Source: Thermodesulfobacteriota bacterium
Lineage (GTDB): Bacteria; Desulfobacterota_D; UBA1144; Nemesobacterales; UBA2774
NCBI GenBank assembly: GCA_035325995.1
Contig: DAOKYU010000001.1
Span: forward strand, 470,681 to 534,680
Direction of reading: 5' to 3'
DNA length: 64,000 nucleotides
Part shown: piece after piece, positions 53,488-62,322 of the stretch
Position numbering within the stretch: position 1 is the stretch's first letter
Layout: the number at the start of each line of letters is the position of its first letter
Made by a program: the position numbers and the translations under genes
Notes under the pieces: generated by a model
Told to the model about the DNA's origin: nothing
What the model saw: only the letters and a program-made list of their open reading frames with translations
The model's database searches: none

Positions 53488-56334
53488 TTAATCCATGCCC
53501 AGCGCTTCGGCGTCCCTGTCGGAGAGGAAGCCGCCGTCCGGGCGCTCTTTGACGGTGCCGTCGCGCTTCCAGGAGCGCTCGCAGCGCGGCTCGCCCGAAA
53601 GGTCCGATATCTTTATAGCGATCTCTTTCCCTTCGAGTATCTTGAACCTGCTCACGCCCGCGAGGTCCGGAAGCTCGGGCTCGAACGGCTTTAATTTCTT
53701 GTAGAGCTTTTCGTCAACCGTAACCGTAACGCCGGCGTCGAGAGGGTTGGATATGCCCTGGGCTTCCTTGGCGTCTTCCAGCGCCTTAAGCACCCTGGCC
53801 CTGAGGTCGAGGGCTTCTCGCCACGCCGGGTCCGCCGGGACGTCCACGGCTTCTGGAAGCCCGGCGAGATGAACGCTCTCTTTGGAGTCGGCCGGAAGCC
53901 CTTTCAGCGAAAGATACGCCTCGTCCGCCGTATGGACCAGTATCGGGGCGAGGAGCCGCACGAGGGCGTCGGTTATGCGGTACATCGCCGTCTGCGACCT
54001 CCTTCTCTTCCGGCTGCCTGACTTCTCGCAGTAGAGCCTGTCCTTCGTCGCCGCGAGGTAGACGGCGCTCAGGGTATCGTAGCAGAATTTGAATATTATT
54101 TCGTTGGCGAGCTTGTACTGGAACCCGGTGTAGGCCTCTACAGTCTCGCGTATGAACTTCGCGAGCTCCGCCATGGCCCACGCGTCGAGGGAATGCCTGT
54201 CCTCCTCGCCGAACTCGACCGCATCGGTCTCGGGGTCGAAGTCGCTTATGTTGCCGAGGAGGAACCTTATCGTGTTCCTGACCTTCCTGTACTCGTCCCC
54301 GGCGACGCGGAAAAATTCCCAGTCAACTTTTATGTCGTTCGTATACTTGAGCGAGCTCACCCACCACCTGCATATGTCGGCCCCGTGCTGCTTAAGGAGC
54401 TCTTCGACCTCGAGGGCGTTGCCGCCGGACTTGCTCATCTTCCTGCCCTGCGCATCGACCATGAAGCCGTGCGTGAGGAGCGCCTTGAAGGGCGGCCTCC
54501 CGCGCGCGCCAAGGGCGGGTAGTAAGGAGAGCTGGAACCATCCCCTGTGCTGGTCGGACCCTTCGAGGTAGAGGTCGGCCGGGAAGCCTATGCCCCTCTG
54601 CTCGAGGACGGAGTGCCAGGACGAGCCCGACTCGAACCAGACGTCGAATATGTCCATGCCGCGCGTGAGCTTCCCGAGCGCGCCCTCTTCCCCGGCCCAT
54701 TCCGGGGCGTCCGGGTCCGAGAGCGGATCGTATCCTTCGAGTATCTCCTCGTCCGTACCCTGGAACCAGGCGTTAGAGCCCTTCTGTCTTATTTTCTCGA
54801 TTATGACCTTTACGGATGCGGGGGTTAGAAGGCACTCGCCCTTATCGTTCACGAACGCCGGTATCGGGAGCCCCCACGCGCGCTGGCGGCTTATGCACCA
54901 GTCGGGCCTTGATTCGAGCATTCCCCGGAGCCTGTTCCGTCCCCACTCGGGATAGAAGTCTATCCCCGACTCGCAGTACTTTAAGGCGAGGTCCCTGAGC
55001 GAGCCTCCGAATTCGTCCACCTTCTTGTCGACGGCGATGAACCACTGCTCGGTCGCGCGGAATATCGTCGGCGATTTGCTCCGCCAGTCGTGGGGATAGC
55101 TGTGGGGATATTCCTCCTCGTGGAAGAGGTGCCCGGATTCGGTGAGACGCTCGGCGATTACGCCGTTCGCCGTCCATACGTCCATGCCGCGGAGCCATTC
55201 GGGCACGGTGTCGTCGAACGTGCCGTCGCCGAGGACGGGGCAGTATATGTCGAGCCCTTCCCTGAGCCCTGTCTGGTAGTCCTCGACGCCGTGGCCGGGG
55301 GCGGTGTGGACGAGCCCCGTGCCCTCGTCGAAGAGGACGTAGTCGGCAGTTACCACCCTGCTCGTCCGTCCCGCGAAGGGGTGCGTATACATTACGCCCG
55401 CGGCCGCTATGTCCCTGCCCTTCACGCCTCCGAGCTTCGTGTAATCCTCGACGCCGGCCTTCCTGAAAACCGTCTCGGCGAGGTTATCGACCAGTATGAC
55501 CAAGGTTTCGCTCCCGTTTTTGGTAGCTTTATAAAGCCCGTAGTCGCCGTCGGGCGATATGGCTACGGCAAGGTTCGCGGGGAGCGTCCACGGGGTCGTC
55601 GTCCATATAAGGAGCGACGGCTTTCCGCCCGCCGGAACGTTTAACCCGTCGGGAAGCATGTCCGTATTCTCCACCTCGAATAAAACGTAGACGCTCTTAT
55701 CCACCCTTTCGTAGTATTCGAGCTCGGCGTCGGCGAGCGCCGTCCTGTTCTCTATGGACCAGTGGACAGGCTTCAGGTCCCTGTATATGAGGCCGTGCTT
55801 CAGGAGCTCGGCGAAGACTTCGAGGACGCCCGCTTCGTAGGCCGGGATCATTGTGAGGTAGGGGTTTTCGTAGTCCCCCGTCGTGCCGAGGCTCTGCATC
55901 TGCCCCGACTGGAGCTTTACGTATTTTTCGGCGTACGACTGGCACTTGTATCTTATCTTGAGGCGTGAAAGGTCCTTTGCCTCCTCGCCGAGCTCCTTTA
56001 ACACCTTGTGCTCGATCGGGAGGCCGTGGCAGTCCCAGCCGGGGACGAAATCGACGTCGAACCCGAGCATCGTGCGCGAACGTACGACGATGTCTTTCAG
56101 CACCTTGTTCAGAAGATGCCCCAGGTGAATCGGGCCGTTGGCGTAGGGCGGCCCGTCGTGGAAGACGAACTTCTCCCTGCCCTTCGATCTTTCCCTGATC
56201 CTGCCGTAGAGATCGATCTTCTTCCAGCGCTTCTGGAATTCAGGCTCCTTCTGCGCGAGATTAGCCTTCATGGGGAAGTCCGTGCGCGGAAGGTTAAGCG
56301 TATCCTTGTAATTTATCTTCTTGGCCTCTGACAT
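53488..56334 (-). CDS. ileS: Isoleucyl-tRNA synthetase
   Basis: 948 aa, class I synthetase. The HIGH motif is in GPPYANGPIHLGHLLNKVL, the editing domain includes TTPWTLPANLAVAISPDGDY and GLVHTAPGHGVEDY, and KMSKSGGNALEVEELL is the KMSKS loop. The anticodon-binding domain follows. At the C-terminus, where the bacterial enzyme normally has a four-cysteine zinc finger (CxRCW...CxRC), the sequence is CERSWKRDGTVKERP then GGFLSDRDAEAL. Only the first Cys is kept, so the zinc is probably not bound. A Shine-Dalgarno AAGGAG is about 12 nt before the ATG. No T-box leader was seen. Confidence 0.95.
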   Translation of the reverse strand: MSEAKKINYKDTLNLPRTDFPMKANLAQKEPEFQKRWKKIDLYGRIRERSKGREKFVFHDGPPYANGPIHLGHLLNKVLKDIVVRSRTMLGFDVDFVPGWDCHGLPIEHKVLKELGEEAKDLSRLKIRYKCQSYAEKYVKLQSGQMQSLGTTGDYENPYLTMIPAYEAGVLEVFAELLKHGLIYRDLKPVHWSIENRTALADAELEYYERVDKSVYVLFEVENTDMLPDGLNVPAGGKPSLLIWTTTPWTLPANLAVAISPDGDYGLYKATKNGSETLVILVDNLAETVFRKAGVEDYTKLGGVKGRDIAAAGVMYTHPFAGRTSRVVTADYVLFDEGTGLVHTAPGHGVEDYQTGLREGLDIYCPVLGDGTFDDTVPEWLRGMDVWTANGVIAERLTESGHLFHEEEYPHSYPHDWRSKSPTIFRATEQWFIAVDKKVDEFGGSLRDLALKYCESGIDFYPEWGRNRLRGMLESRPDWCISRQRAWGLPIPAFVNDKGECLLTPASVKVIIEKIRQKGSNAWFQGTDEEILEGYDPLSDPDAPEWAGEEGALGKLTRGMDIFDVWFESGSSWHSVLEQRGIGFPADLYLEGSDQHRGWFQLSLLPALGARGRPPFKALLTHGFMVDAQGRKMSKSGGNALEVEELLKQHGADICRWWVSSLKYTNDIKVDWEFFRVAGDEYRKVRNTIRFLLGNISDFDPETDAVEFGEEDRHSLDAWAMAELAKFIRETVEAYTGFQYKLANEIIFKFCYDTLSAVYLAATKDRLYCEKSGSRKRRRSQTAMYRITDALVRLLAPILVHTADEAYLSLKGLPADSKESVHLAGLPEAVDVPADPAWREALDLRARVLKALEDAKEAQGISNPLDAGVTVTVDEKLYKKLKPFEPELPDLAGVSRFKILEGKEIAIKISDLSGEPRCERSWKRDGTVKERPDGGFLSDRDAEALGMD

Positions 56335-56373
56335 TTGGCGCTTTAGCTCCTTAAGCCCCGAAAGCCTCGTCTA

Positions 56374-56394
56374 TTCCGATAATCTTCCGATAAT
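56374..56394. repeat. Tandem direct repeat of 10 bp, 11-bp period, upstream of ileS
   Basis: TTCCGATAAT occurs at 56374-56383 and again at 56385-56394, about one helical turn apart, 40-60 bp before the ileS start. It could be a regulator site or chance. Confidence 0.5.
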
Positions 56395-56486
56395 ATTCAA
56401 TGGCTTGGGTGAGATAGAGAACTGCTTCGTCGTTCGAGATGAAGGAAAATTGTAGCTCAGATAGGGCGAAATGCAAGGATCGGGGG

Positions 56487-56828
56487 CTAGTCTTTCTCGA
56501 CCAGCTCCTTAAGCTCCCGGAGGAGCCGGCGTGAAAATACGACCCAGTCTTCCCACGCCTCCATGTACTCCCTGCTCTCGTCTACCTTCTTGTAGAGCTT
56601 AAAGCCTATCGGGGTTTCTTCGAGGAAATGCTCCTGGTCGCCTGTGAGCCTCGACTTCAGCATGCCGGAATACCTGCGGAGGAGAAGGAGCTTTTTAGGG
56701 TCGCCCTCTCTATACTCGGCTATGAAGAACCCGGCCGACTGCGCCGTGGGCATCTGCATGATATTACTCTCCTTGAAGTAGATGCCCTTGTTAAGGTTCT
56801 CGGCTTTCATGGAGATGAATAATTCCAT
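56487..56828 (-). CDS. Hypothetical protein
   Basis: About 113 aa. No family recognised. Central part MQMPTAQSAGFFIAEYREGD, then KLLLLRRYSG and LKSRLTGDQEHFLEETPIGFKL is basic and probably mixed alpha-beta; the C-terminus (EAWEDWVVFSRRLLRELKEL) is an amphipathic helix. Start ATG 56828 has GAG 7 nt upstream; ATG 56858 upstream would add a less protein-like MPGINRARYR. It lies between ileS and an SDR gene that runs divergently. Confidence 0.5.
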   Translation of the reverse strand: MELFISMKAENLNKGIYFKESNIMQMPTAQSAGFFIAEYREGDPKKLLLLRRYSGMLKSRLTGDQEHFLEETPIGFKLYKKVDESREYMEAWEDWVVFSRRLLRELKELVEKD

Positions 56829-56972
56829 ACGGTATCTCGCACGGTTTATTCCCGGCATCCCGGGTCAGATTTATTGTATGGCCAGACGCGGCGTGAAGTC
56901 AAGAGTGACGAAACGGTATTGATTTTGCCCGCGGACGGGTCTAATAATTACACCTGTATTCACGGAGGCCGG

Positions 56973-57686
56973 ATGAATCAGCTAGCGGGCAGGACGGCTA
57001 TAGTCACGGGCGGCACGGGCGCGCTCGGAAGGGCCGTTACGTTCGAGCTGCTCACGCGCGGCGCGAACGTCATGTGCACCTACCTCAAGGACGAGGAGCT
57101 TAACGGCTCGCTCTTGCTCCGGCAGTCTTTCGGAGACAGGGTAGTCTTCGGCAAGGCCGACGTCATTCGGCAGCCCCACGTCGCCAAGCTCGTGTCCAAA
57201 ACGGAGGAGATGTTCTCCCGCATCGACATACTGGTGAACGTCGTCGGCGGATTCACGATGGGGCCGATAGGGGCCACGGGCGAGGACGACTGGGACGCCA
57301 TGATGGGCATGAACCTCAAGTCCGCCTTCCTCTGCTCAAGGGCCGTCGTTCCCGTCATGATAATGAACGGCTGGGGCAGGATAGTGAACGTCGGCTCCCG
57401 GCCCGCGCTCAAGGGCTCGGCGCGCATGAGTGCGTACGGCGCGTCCAAGGCGGGCGTGCTGAACCTCACGCAGTCGATGGCCGAGGAGCTCCGCGAGCAC
57501 GACATAACCGTGAACGCCGTCATACCGGGAACCATGGACACCCCCGGGAACAGGGCCTCTATGCCCGACGGGGATTATTCGAAATGGGTGCCGCCGCCCG
57601 ACGTGGCCAGGGTGGTGGCGTTTCTCTCCTCGGAGGAAGCCCGCTCCGTGAGCGGTGCGTTCGTGCCCGTGTTCGGGAAGTCGTAG
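56973..57686 (+). CDS. SDR-family oxidoreductase (3-oxoacyl-ACP reductase-like)
   Basis: 237 aa. Cofactor loop VTGGTGALGRAVTFEL, NVVGG in place of NNAG, and an intact YGASK with the catalytic serine in VNVGSRPALKGSARMSAYGA. Start ATG 56973 with GGAGG 4 nt upstream; the frame is open earlier (56874) but that part is not protein-like. Substrate unknown. It stands alone, convergent with the ATPase-GNAT gene. Confidence 0.88.
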   Translation: MNQLAGRTAIVTGGTGALGRAVTFELLTRGANVMCTYLKDEELNGSLLLRQSFGDRVVFGKADVIRQPHVAKLVSKTEEMFSRIDILVNVVGGFTMGPIGATGEDDWDAMMGMNLKSAFLCSRAVVPVMIMNGWGRIVNVGSRPALKGSARMSAYGASKAGVLNLTQSMAEELREHDITVNAVIPGTMDTPGNRASMPDGDYSKWVPPPDVARVVAFLSSEEARSVSGAFVPVFGKS

Positions 57687-57706
57687 CAGGCCCCGGTTTA
57701 CCGTAT

Positions 57707-59230
57707 TTATTTCAGGGGGAAGCCCGAACCGGCCCTTTCCATATCGTCCAGTATCGTATCCAGTAGCTTCCGTCCGAAGTCGGACGCCGTTTTTATGTCG
57801 TCCCGTGATATCTTTACGTTGTTAAGGTACTGGAGCCTGAAGACGTCGCCGTCGCCGTATTCGGGTATCACGCATCCGAAGAAAAATCCCATGTCCCGGA
57901 GAACCGAGCCGACGTATCCGGCGCCTTTCTGTTTTACGGGGAGGTCGGCGTATATGCAGTCGAACCTTTCGAGTGTCAGGTGCTTGAGATGAAACCGTAT
58001 TTCGTCTATCGTTTTCCGGCCGATTTTCTCGATGACGATTCGCGCCTGGTTGTGGTCGTGCCGTATCGAGACGGACGCCGCGCCGGGGTGCCTGCCCTTG
58101 ACGCCTGTGCGGCCGTTCTCGGCGACTATGTTCCTCGCATAGCCGAGCCGCTCGTATATTTCGGAAATGATTTGCTCGTACGCCTCGGGGACGTATATCG
58201 TTTCGGGCCCGCTCGAAAGGAGCGGCGTGAACATGAACGCGACGGACTGCCGCCTTGGCCTCTCGTCCTCGGATATGCTCTCGAACTTTACCGTCCCGGG
58301 GCTGTAGCCGAGCAAGAATCCCGTCTCGCGGCCGCCGAGCTCTATGCTCCCCTTCTGGCTGTAGGGGTGGACGGTGACGGCCTCGCCGTATATACCGATC
58401 ACGTTCTGCTGCGTGACGAAGTCCTTCAGGTAATTCTTCATCATCTGGAAAAGGCCGCGCCCCCTGTACCGCGGATCGACGACGGCCTCTCCGGATTCGG
58501 CCACCTTCGCGCCCGGCGCGCTGAATATGAATCCGACGTGCCCTATGAGCTCGTTCCTGCTGTTGTACGCCCCCGACGACAGCATGAGGCCGCTCTTTAG
58601 AAGGGACTCGATCTGCTCCGGCACATACATGAAGTCGTTCGCGTACGTGTAGCCGTAACACTTGAACACGAGCCTCACGAGCTCGTGAATACCGCCCGGG
58701 TCGAGCATGGCGACGCCTATATTTTCGTCGCCGGGGGCTTCGGGGAGTTTGACGTGCTCGTGGTGCTCCGCGATGTCCATGACCTCTCTTATGTCCATGG
58801 ACGGGAGGTTCTTCACGATCTCGGTCCTGTTGCCGCCCTTGCCGAGGCTCCTGAATTTCACCTCGTCCGCATAGTGCCGCGACATGTGGGCCCTGAACCT
58901 CTTCTCTTCGCCCTTTTCGAGCTTGTCGTAATCGAACGGAAGGCCCTTGTCTTCAACCGCTATCACGAGCGAGTGGAGCCGCCTGTATATGATTACCTCG
59001 ACGGGCTTCCTGATGTCGCCCTCGAAGCCGTGGGCGACTATGTTTTCGATTATATCGGCCAGTACCTTGTCCAGTCTCTCGGCAGTGGGCGTCCGCATGC
59101 CGTTTGAAACGGCGATGCCCGTCACCATGTCTATCAGCGCCTTGATGTGGCTCTTCTCGGGCGTTATGCGTATATGTGCGATTTCTCTTTCGGGCTCGTG
59201 TATTACTTCGGCGGTGTCGTTTTCGCTCAT
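57707..59230 (-). CDS. Fusion of a histidine-kinase-type (RsbW-like) ATPase domain and a GNAT acetyltransferase domain
   Basis: 507 aa. Residues about 20-150 look like an RsbW/anti-sigma-type GHKL ATPase: N-box DKVLADIIENIVAHGFEGD, G1-like VEDKGLPFDYDKL and a glycine-rich SLGKGGNRTEIVKN. Residues about 170-330 resemble a GNAT fold, with EAVVDPRYRGRGLFQMMKNY as the acetyl-CoA pyrophosphate-binding motif. The last 170 residues (MFTPLLSSGPETIYVPEAYE onward) are unassigned. It starts 19 nt after lpd, probably in the same operon as aceE-aceF-lpd. The function is unknown; a link to acetyl-CoA sensing or protein acetylation is speculative. Confidence 0.7.
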   Translation of the reverse strand: MSENDTAEVIHEPEREIAHIRITPEKSHIKALIDMVTGIAVSNGMRTPTAERLDKVLADIIENIVAHGFEGDIRKPVEVIIYRRLHSLVIAVEDKGLPFDYDKLEKGEEKRFRAHMSRHYADEVKFRSLGKGGNRTEIVKNLPSMDIREVMDIAEHHEHVKLPEAPGDENIGVAMLDPGGIHELVRLVFKCYGYTYANDFMYVPEQIESLLKSGLMLSSGAYNSRNELIGHVGFIFSAPGAKVAESGEAVVDPRYRGRGLFQMMKNYLKDFVTQQNVIGIYGEAVTVHPYSQKGSIELGGRETGFLLGYSPGTVKFESISEDERPRRQSVAFMFTPLLSSGPETIYVPEAYEQIISEIYERLGYARNIVAENGRTGVKGRHPGAASVSIRHDHNQARIVIEKIGRKTIDEIRFHLKHLTLERFDCIYADLPVKQKGAGYVGSVLRDMGFFFGCVIPEYGDGDVFRLQYLNNVKISRDDIKTASDFGRKLLDTILDDMERAGSGFPLK

Positions 59231-59248
59231 AAATTCTCTCTTTCCGGA

Positions 59249-60676
59249 TCAGGATTTTTTGGTTTTGTAGAAGTGGGTGCTCGATCCGACGAAGGACTCG
59301 GCGGCCTCCATGAAGGTTTCGGACAGCGTGGGGTGCGGATGTATCGACAGCGCTATATCCTCGGCGAGGGCCCCCATCTCGACGGCGAGGACGCCCTCGG
59401 AGATGAGCTCTCCCGCTCCTACCCCCGCGATCCCGACGCCGAGGACGCGTCCCGTGTCGGGCTCTAAAACGAGCTTCGTCACGCCGTCCGGGCGGTCGAG
59501 CGTCGAGGCCCTCCCCGACGCGGCCCAGGGGAATCTCGCGATCGTGAACGGAATCTTCTTTTCGCGGGCCTCGGTTTCCGTGAGCCCGCACCAGGCGATC
59601 TCGGGGTCCGTGAAGACGACGGCCGGAATGGCGTTGGGCTCGAAGGCCGATTTCTTTCCGGCGAGCACCTCGGCCACCACCCTCCCCTCGTGGGTCGCCT
59701 TGTGTGCGAGCATCGGCTCGCCGGCGACGTCGCCTATGGCGAAGATGCGGGGCTCCTTCGTGCGGCGGTGCTCGTCGACCTTTATGAATCCCTTCGCGTC
59801 CCTTTCGACGGACGTGTTCTCGAGACCTATGCCCTCGCTGTTGGGCTTCCTGCCTACGGAGACCAGAACCTTGTCGAACGCCGTCTCGACCGGCTTGTCC
59901 CCTTTATTCTCGACCGTGGCCAGTATGCCGTTTTCTATTTGCTTAAGGCTCGTGACCCTGGTTTCGAGCATCACTGCCTTGTATATACCCTCTATCCTTT
60001 TCTGGAGTATGCGTACGAGGTCCCTGTCCGCCCCCGGCATCAGGCCCGAAGACATTTCGGCCACGGTGATCTCCGTCCCGAGTGCGGCGTACACAGTCCC
60101 GAGCTCGAGCCCTATATATCCCCCGCCGACGATCAGCATCGACTTCGGCACGGACGGCAGGTCGAGAGCCGAGGTGGAATCCAGTATGTGGTGCGACGTC
60201 ACGTTTATCCCCGGTATCCCCGCCGGCCGCGAGCCGGTCGCGATTACGGCATATTCGAAGGAGAGCTTCTGCGTGTCGCCGTTGGTCTTTATTATTTCGA
60301 GCGTTCGCGGGCCGGTGAACGCCGCCCGGCCGCGTATGTACTTCACCTTGCGCATTTTCGAGAGCTGGCCGAGGCCGCTCACGAATTTCCCCACGACGCC
60401 GTCTTTCCACGCGCGGAGCTTTCCGGCGTCGATTTCGGGTTTCGGGTACGAGATGCCCCAGTCGGCCGCCTGCGCGGCTTCGGTTATGACCCTGGCCGCG
60501 TGGAGAAGCGCCTTGGACGGAATGCAGCCCCTGTAGAGACACACCCCGCCCGGGAACTCCTCGGGGTCTATGAGCGTAACGTCGAGCCCTAGGTCCGCCG
60601 CGAGGAATGCGGCCGGGTAGCCGCCCGGGCCCGCCCCGATAACGACGACCTCCGCTTTTTCGTTTTCATTCGTCAC
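59249..60676 (-). CDS. lpdA: Dihydrolipoyl dehydrogenase (E3)
   Basis: 475 aa flavoprotein disulfide reductase. FAD loop VVVIGAGPGGYPAAFLAADL, redox disulfide in GGVCLYRGCIPSKALLHAA, NAD loop MLIVGGGYIGLELGTVYAAL, and the C-terminal His-Glu pair in IHPHPTLSETFMEAAE. It reoxidises the lipoamide of the E2 component and makes NADH. Placed 45 nt after aceF. Confidence 0.96.
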   Translation of the reverse strand: MTNENEKAEVVVIGAGPGGYPAAFLAADLGLDVTLIDPEEFPGGVCLYRGCIPSKALLHAARVITEAAQAADWGISYPKPEIDAGKLRAWKDGVVGKFVSGLGQLSKMRKVKYIRGRAAFTGPRTLEIIKTNGDTQKLSFEYAVIATGSRPAGIPGINVTSHHILDSTSALDLPSVPKSMLIVGGGYIGLELGTVYAALGTEITVAEMSSGLMPGADRDLVRILQKRIEGIYKAVMLETRVTSLKQIENGILATVENKGDKPVETAFDKVLVSVGRKPNSEGIGLENTSVERDAKGFIKVDEHRRTKEPRIFAIGDVAGEPMLAHKATHEGRVVAEVLAGKKSAFEPNAIPAVVFTDPEIAWCGLTETEAREKKIPFTIARFPWAASGRASTLDRPDGVTKLVLEPDTGRVLGVGIAGVGAGELISEGVLAVEMGALAEDIALSIHPHPTLSETFMEAAESFVGSSTHFYKTKKS

Positions 60677-60721
60677 TCGATTATTCCCTGCCGGATTCGC
60701 GTTGTGCGTCTGTGTGAAGCG

Positions 60722-62236
60722 CTATCCTTCGAGAGAGAGCCTGAACGGCTCTTCGAGCGCTTCGGCAATCCACCTTGCGAATCTCGCGGCGTCGGCGCCG
60801 TCGATGAGCCTGTGGTCGTACGACAGGGAGAGGGGGAGCATTAGCCTCGGCTGGAACTGCCCGTCGATGTACACGGCCTCGGTAACCGCACGGGAGACGC
60901 CTAGTATCGCGACCTCGGGCGCGTTGAGGACGGGGGTGAAGTAAGTGCCCCCGATTCCGCCGAGGTTGCTTACCGTGAACGTCCCCCCCTGAAGCTCGGC
61001 GGCGGTGATCTTCTTCGTCCTCGCTTTCTCGGAGAGAACGCTGAGGTCTACCGATAGCTCCTCTATGTTCTTCCTGTCGGCGTCCCTTATGACCGGGACC
61101 AGAAGCCCCCTGTCGGTATCGACGGCGACCCCTATATTATAATACTTCTTGTATACGATCCGGTTATTTTCCATATCGACGGAGGCGTTGAACTGAGGGA
61201 AGGCCTTTAAGGCCGAGGCTGCGATCTTGAGGATTATAGACGTCATGGTCAGCTTGCCGCCCGCCTCGGCGACTTCCTTTCCGTACTGCTTCCGGAGCTT
61301 TTCCATCTCCGTTATGTCCGCCTTGTCGTGCTGCGTAACGTGAGGGGCCTTCCACGCATCGGTGAGCCTTTCGGCGGTGAGCCTTCTCACCTTCGACATG
61401 GGGACGCTCTCTACGGGGCCCCACTTGTCGGACCCGGATTCCGCTTCACCGGCGGCGGGCTTTTCCTCGGCTGCCTCCGGTGCGCGGAGCTTTACTTCCG
61501 CTGCGGGCTTCTTCTCTTCGCCGCGCTCGAGGTCTTCTTCGGTGATGCGCCCCCCGGGGCCGGTGCCTTTTATCTTCGCTATGTCTACGCCCATTTCCCG
61601 GGCGAGTCTTCTTACTGTCGGTGAGGCCGGGATTATTCCGCTGGGCCCCGTGCTTTCGGGTGCGGGCCGCGTTTCCTTTTCCGTTTCCTTCTCTTCGGCT
61701 TTCGGCCCGGCTTTGGCCTCCGGCTTCTTCTCTTCTTTTGGCGGAGCTTCCTTCTCTGACGGGGGCTCCTTTGCCCCGGCTTCTTTCTTCCCGCCTTCCT
61801 CCGGCTCTTCGGCCTTCCCTTCCGGCTTTTCGGGCGCTTCCTCTTTTTTCCCTTCTTCCGGTGCGGGCTCCTCTTCCGCCTTTTCTTCCTTCGCAGGTTC
61901 TTCCTTTCCTTCTTCTCCTTCTTCCTTGGCTTCGGCTTTTTCCGGCACGGCCTTTTTCTCTTTCGGCGCTTCCTTCTTCTCCGCTTCGCCTCCGCCCGCC
62001 CCGTCGTCTATCGTCACCAGGAGCTGGCCTACCTTTATCGTCTCGCCCGACTTCACGTGAACCTCTTTTATCACGCCGTCCGCGGGGGACGGTATTTCGA
62101 GCGCGGCCTTGTCCGTCTCGAGCTCCATTAACGCCTGGTCCTTCGACACCTTGTCTCCGGCCGAAACGTATACGGTCGTAACGTCGCCTGTCTCTATGTC
62201 CTCGCCGAGGTCCGGGAGTTTGAATTCTATAGCCAT
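60722..62236 (-). CDS. aceF: Pyruvate dehydrogenase complex dihydrolipoyl acetyltransferase (E2)
   Basis: 504 aa. One N-terminal lipoyl domain with the modified lysine at 43 (ELETDKAALEIPSP). Then a very long, almost purely Glu/Lys/Pro/Ala linker (about residues 85-205), the E3-binding domain (ASPTVRRLAREMGVDIAKIK and GTGPGGRITEEDLE), and the catalytic core ending in SLSYDHRLIDGADAARF with the active HxxxDG. It transfers the acetyl group to CoA. A single lipoyl domain is fewer than the three of E. coli. Confidence 0.95.
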   Translation of the reverse strand: MAIEFKLPDLGEDIETGDVTTVYVSAGDKVSKDQALMELETDKAALEIPSPADGVIKEVHVKSGETIKVGQLLVTIDDGAGGGEAEKKEAPKEKKAVPEKAEAKEEGEEGKEEPAKEEKAEEEPAPEEGKKEEAPEKPEGKAEEPEEGGKKEAGAKEPPSEKEAPPKEEKKPEAKAGPKAEEKETEKETRPAPESTGPSGIIPASPTVRRLAREMGVDIAKIKGTGPGGRITEEDLERGEEKKPAAEVKLRAPEAAEEKPAAGEAESGSDKWGPVESVPMSKVRRLTAERLTDAWKAPHVTQHDKADITEMEKLRKQYGKEVAEAGGKLTMTSIILKIAASALKAFPQFNASVDMENNRIVYKKYYNIGVAVDTDRGLLVPVIRDADRKNIEELSVDLSVLSEKARTKKITAAELQGGTFTVSNLGGIGGTYFTPVLNAPEVAILGVSRAVTEAVYIDGQFQPRLMLPLSLSYDHRLIDGADAARFARWIAEALEEPFRLSLEG

Positions 62237-62322
62237 TTGGAGTCGCCTCTTTTTACCGGTCTTTATAACTGTTCTAACACACGGCGCGGCCCCGCGTAAG
62301 GAGCTTTTTGATTAGCGCCGTC

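Noticed and set aside
56335..56486. T-box leader for ileS
   Set aside because: No specifier loop or AGGGUGGNACCGCG-like T-box sequence seen.
61362..62060. Ser/Phe/Pro-rich 232-aa frame opposite aceF
   Set aside because: It is the reverse of the Glu/Lys/Pro-rich linker of the E2 protein and carries no domain.
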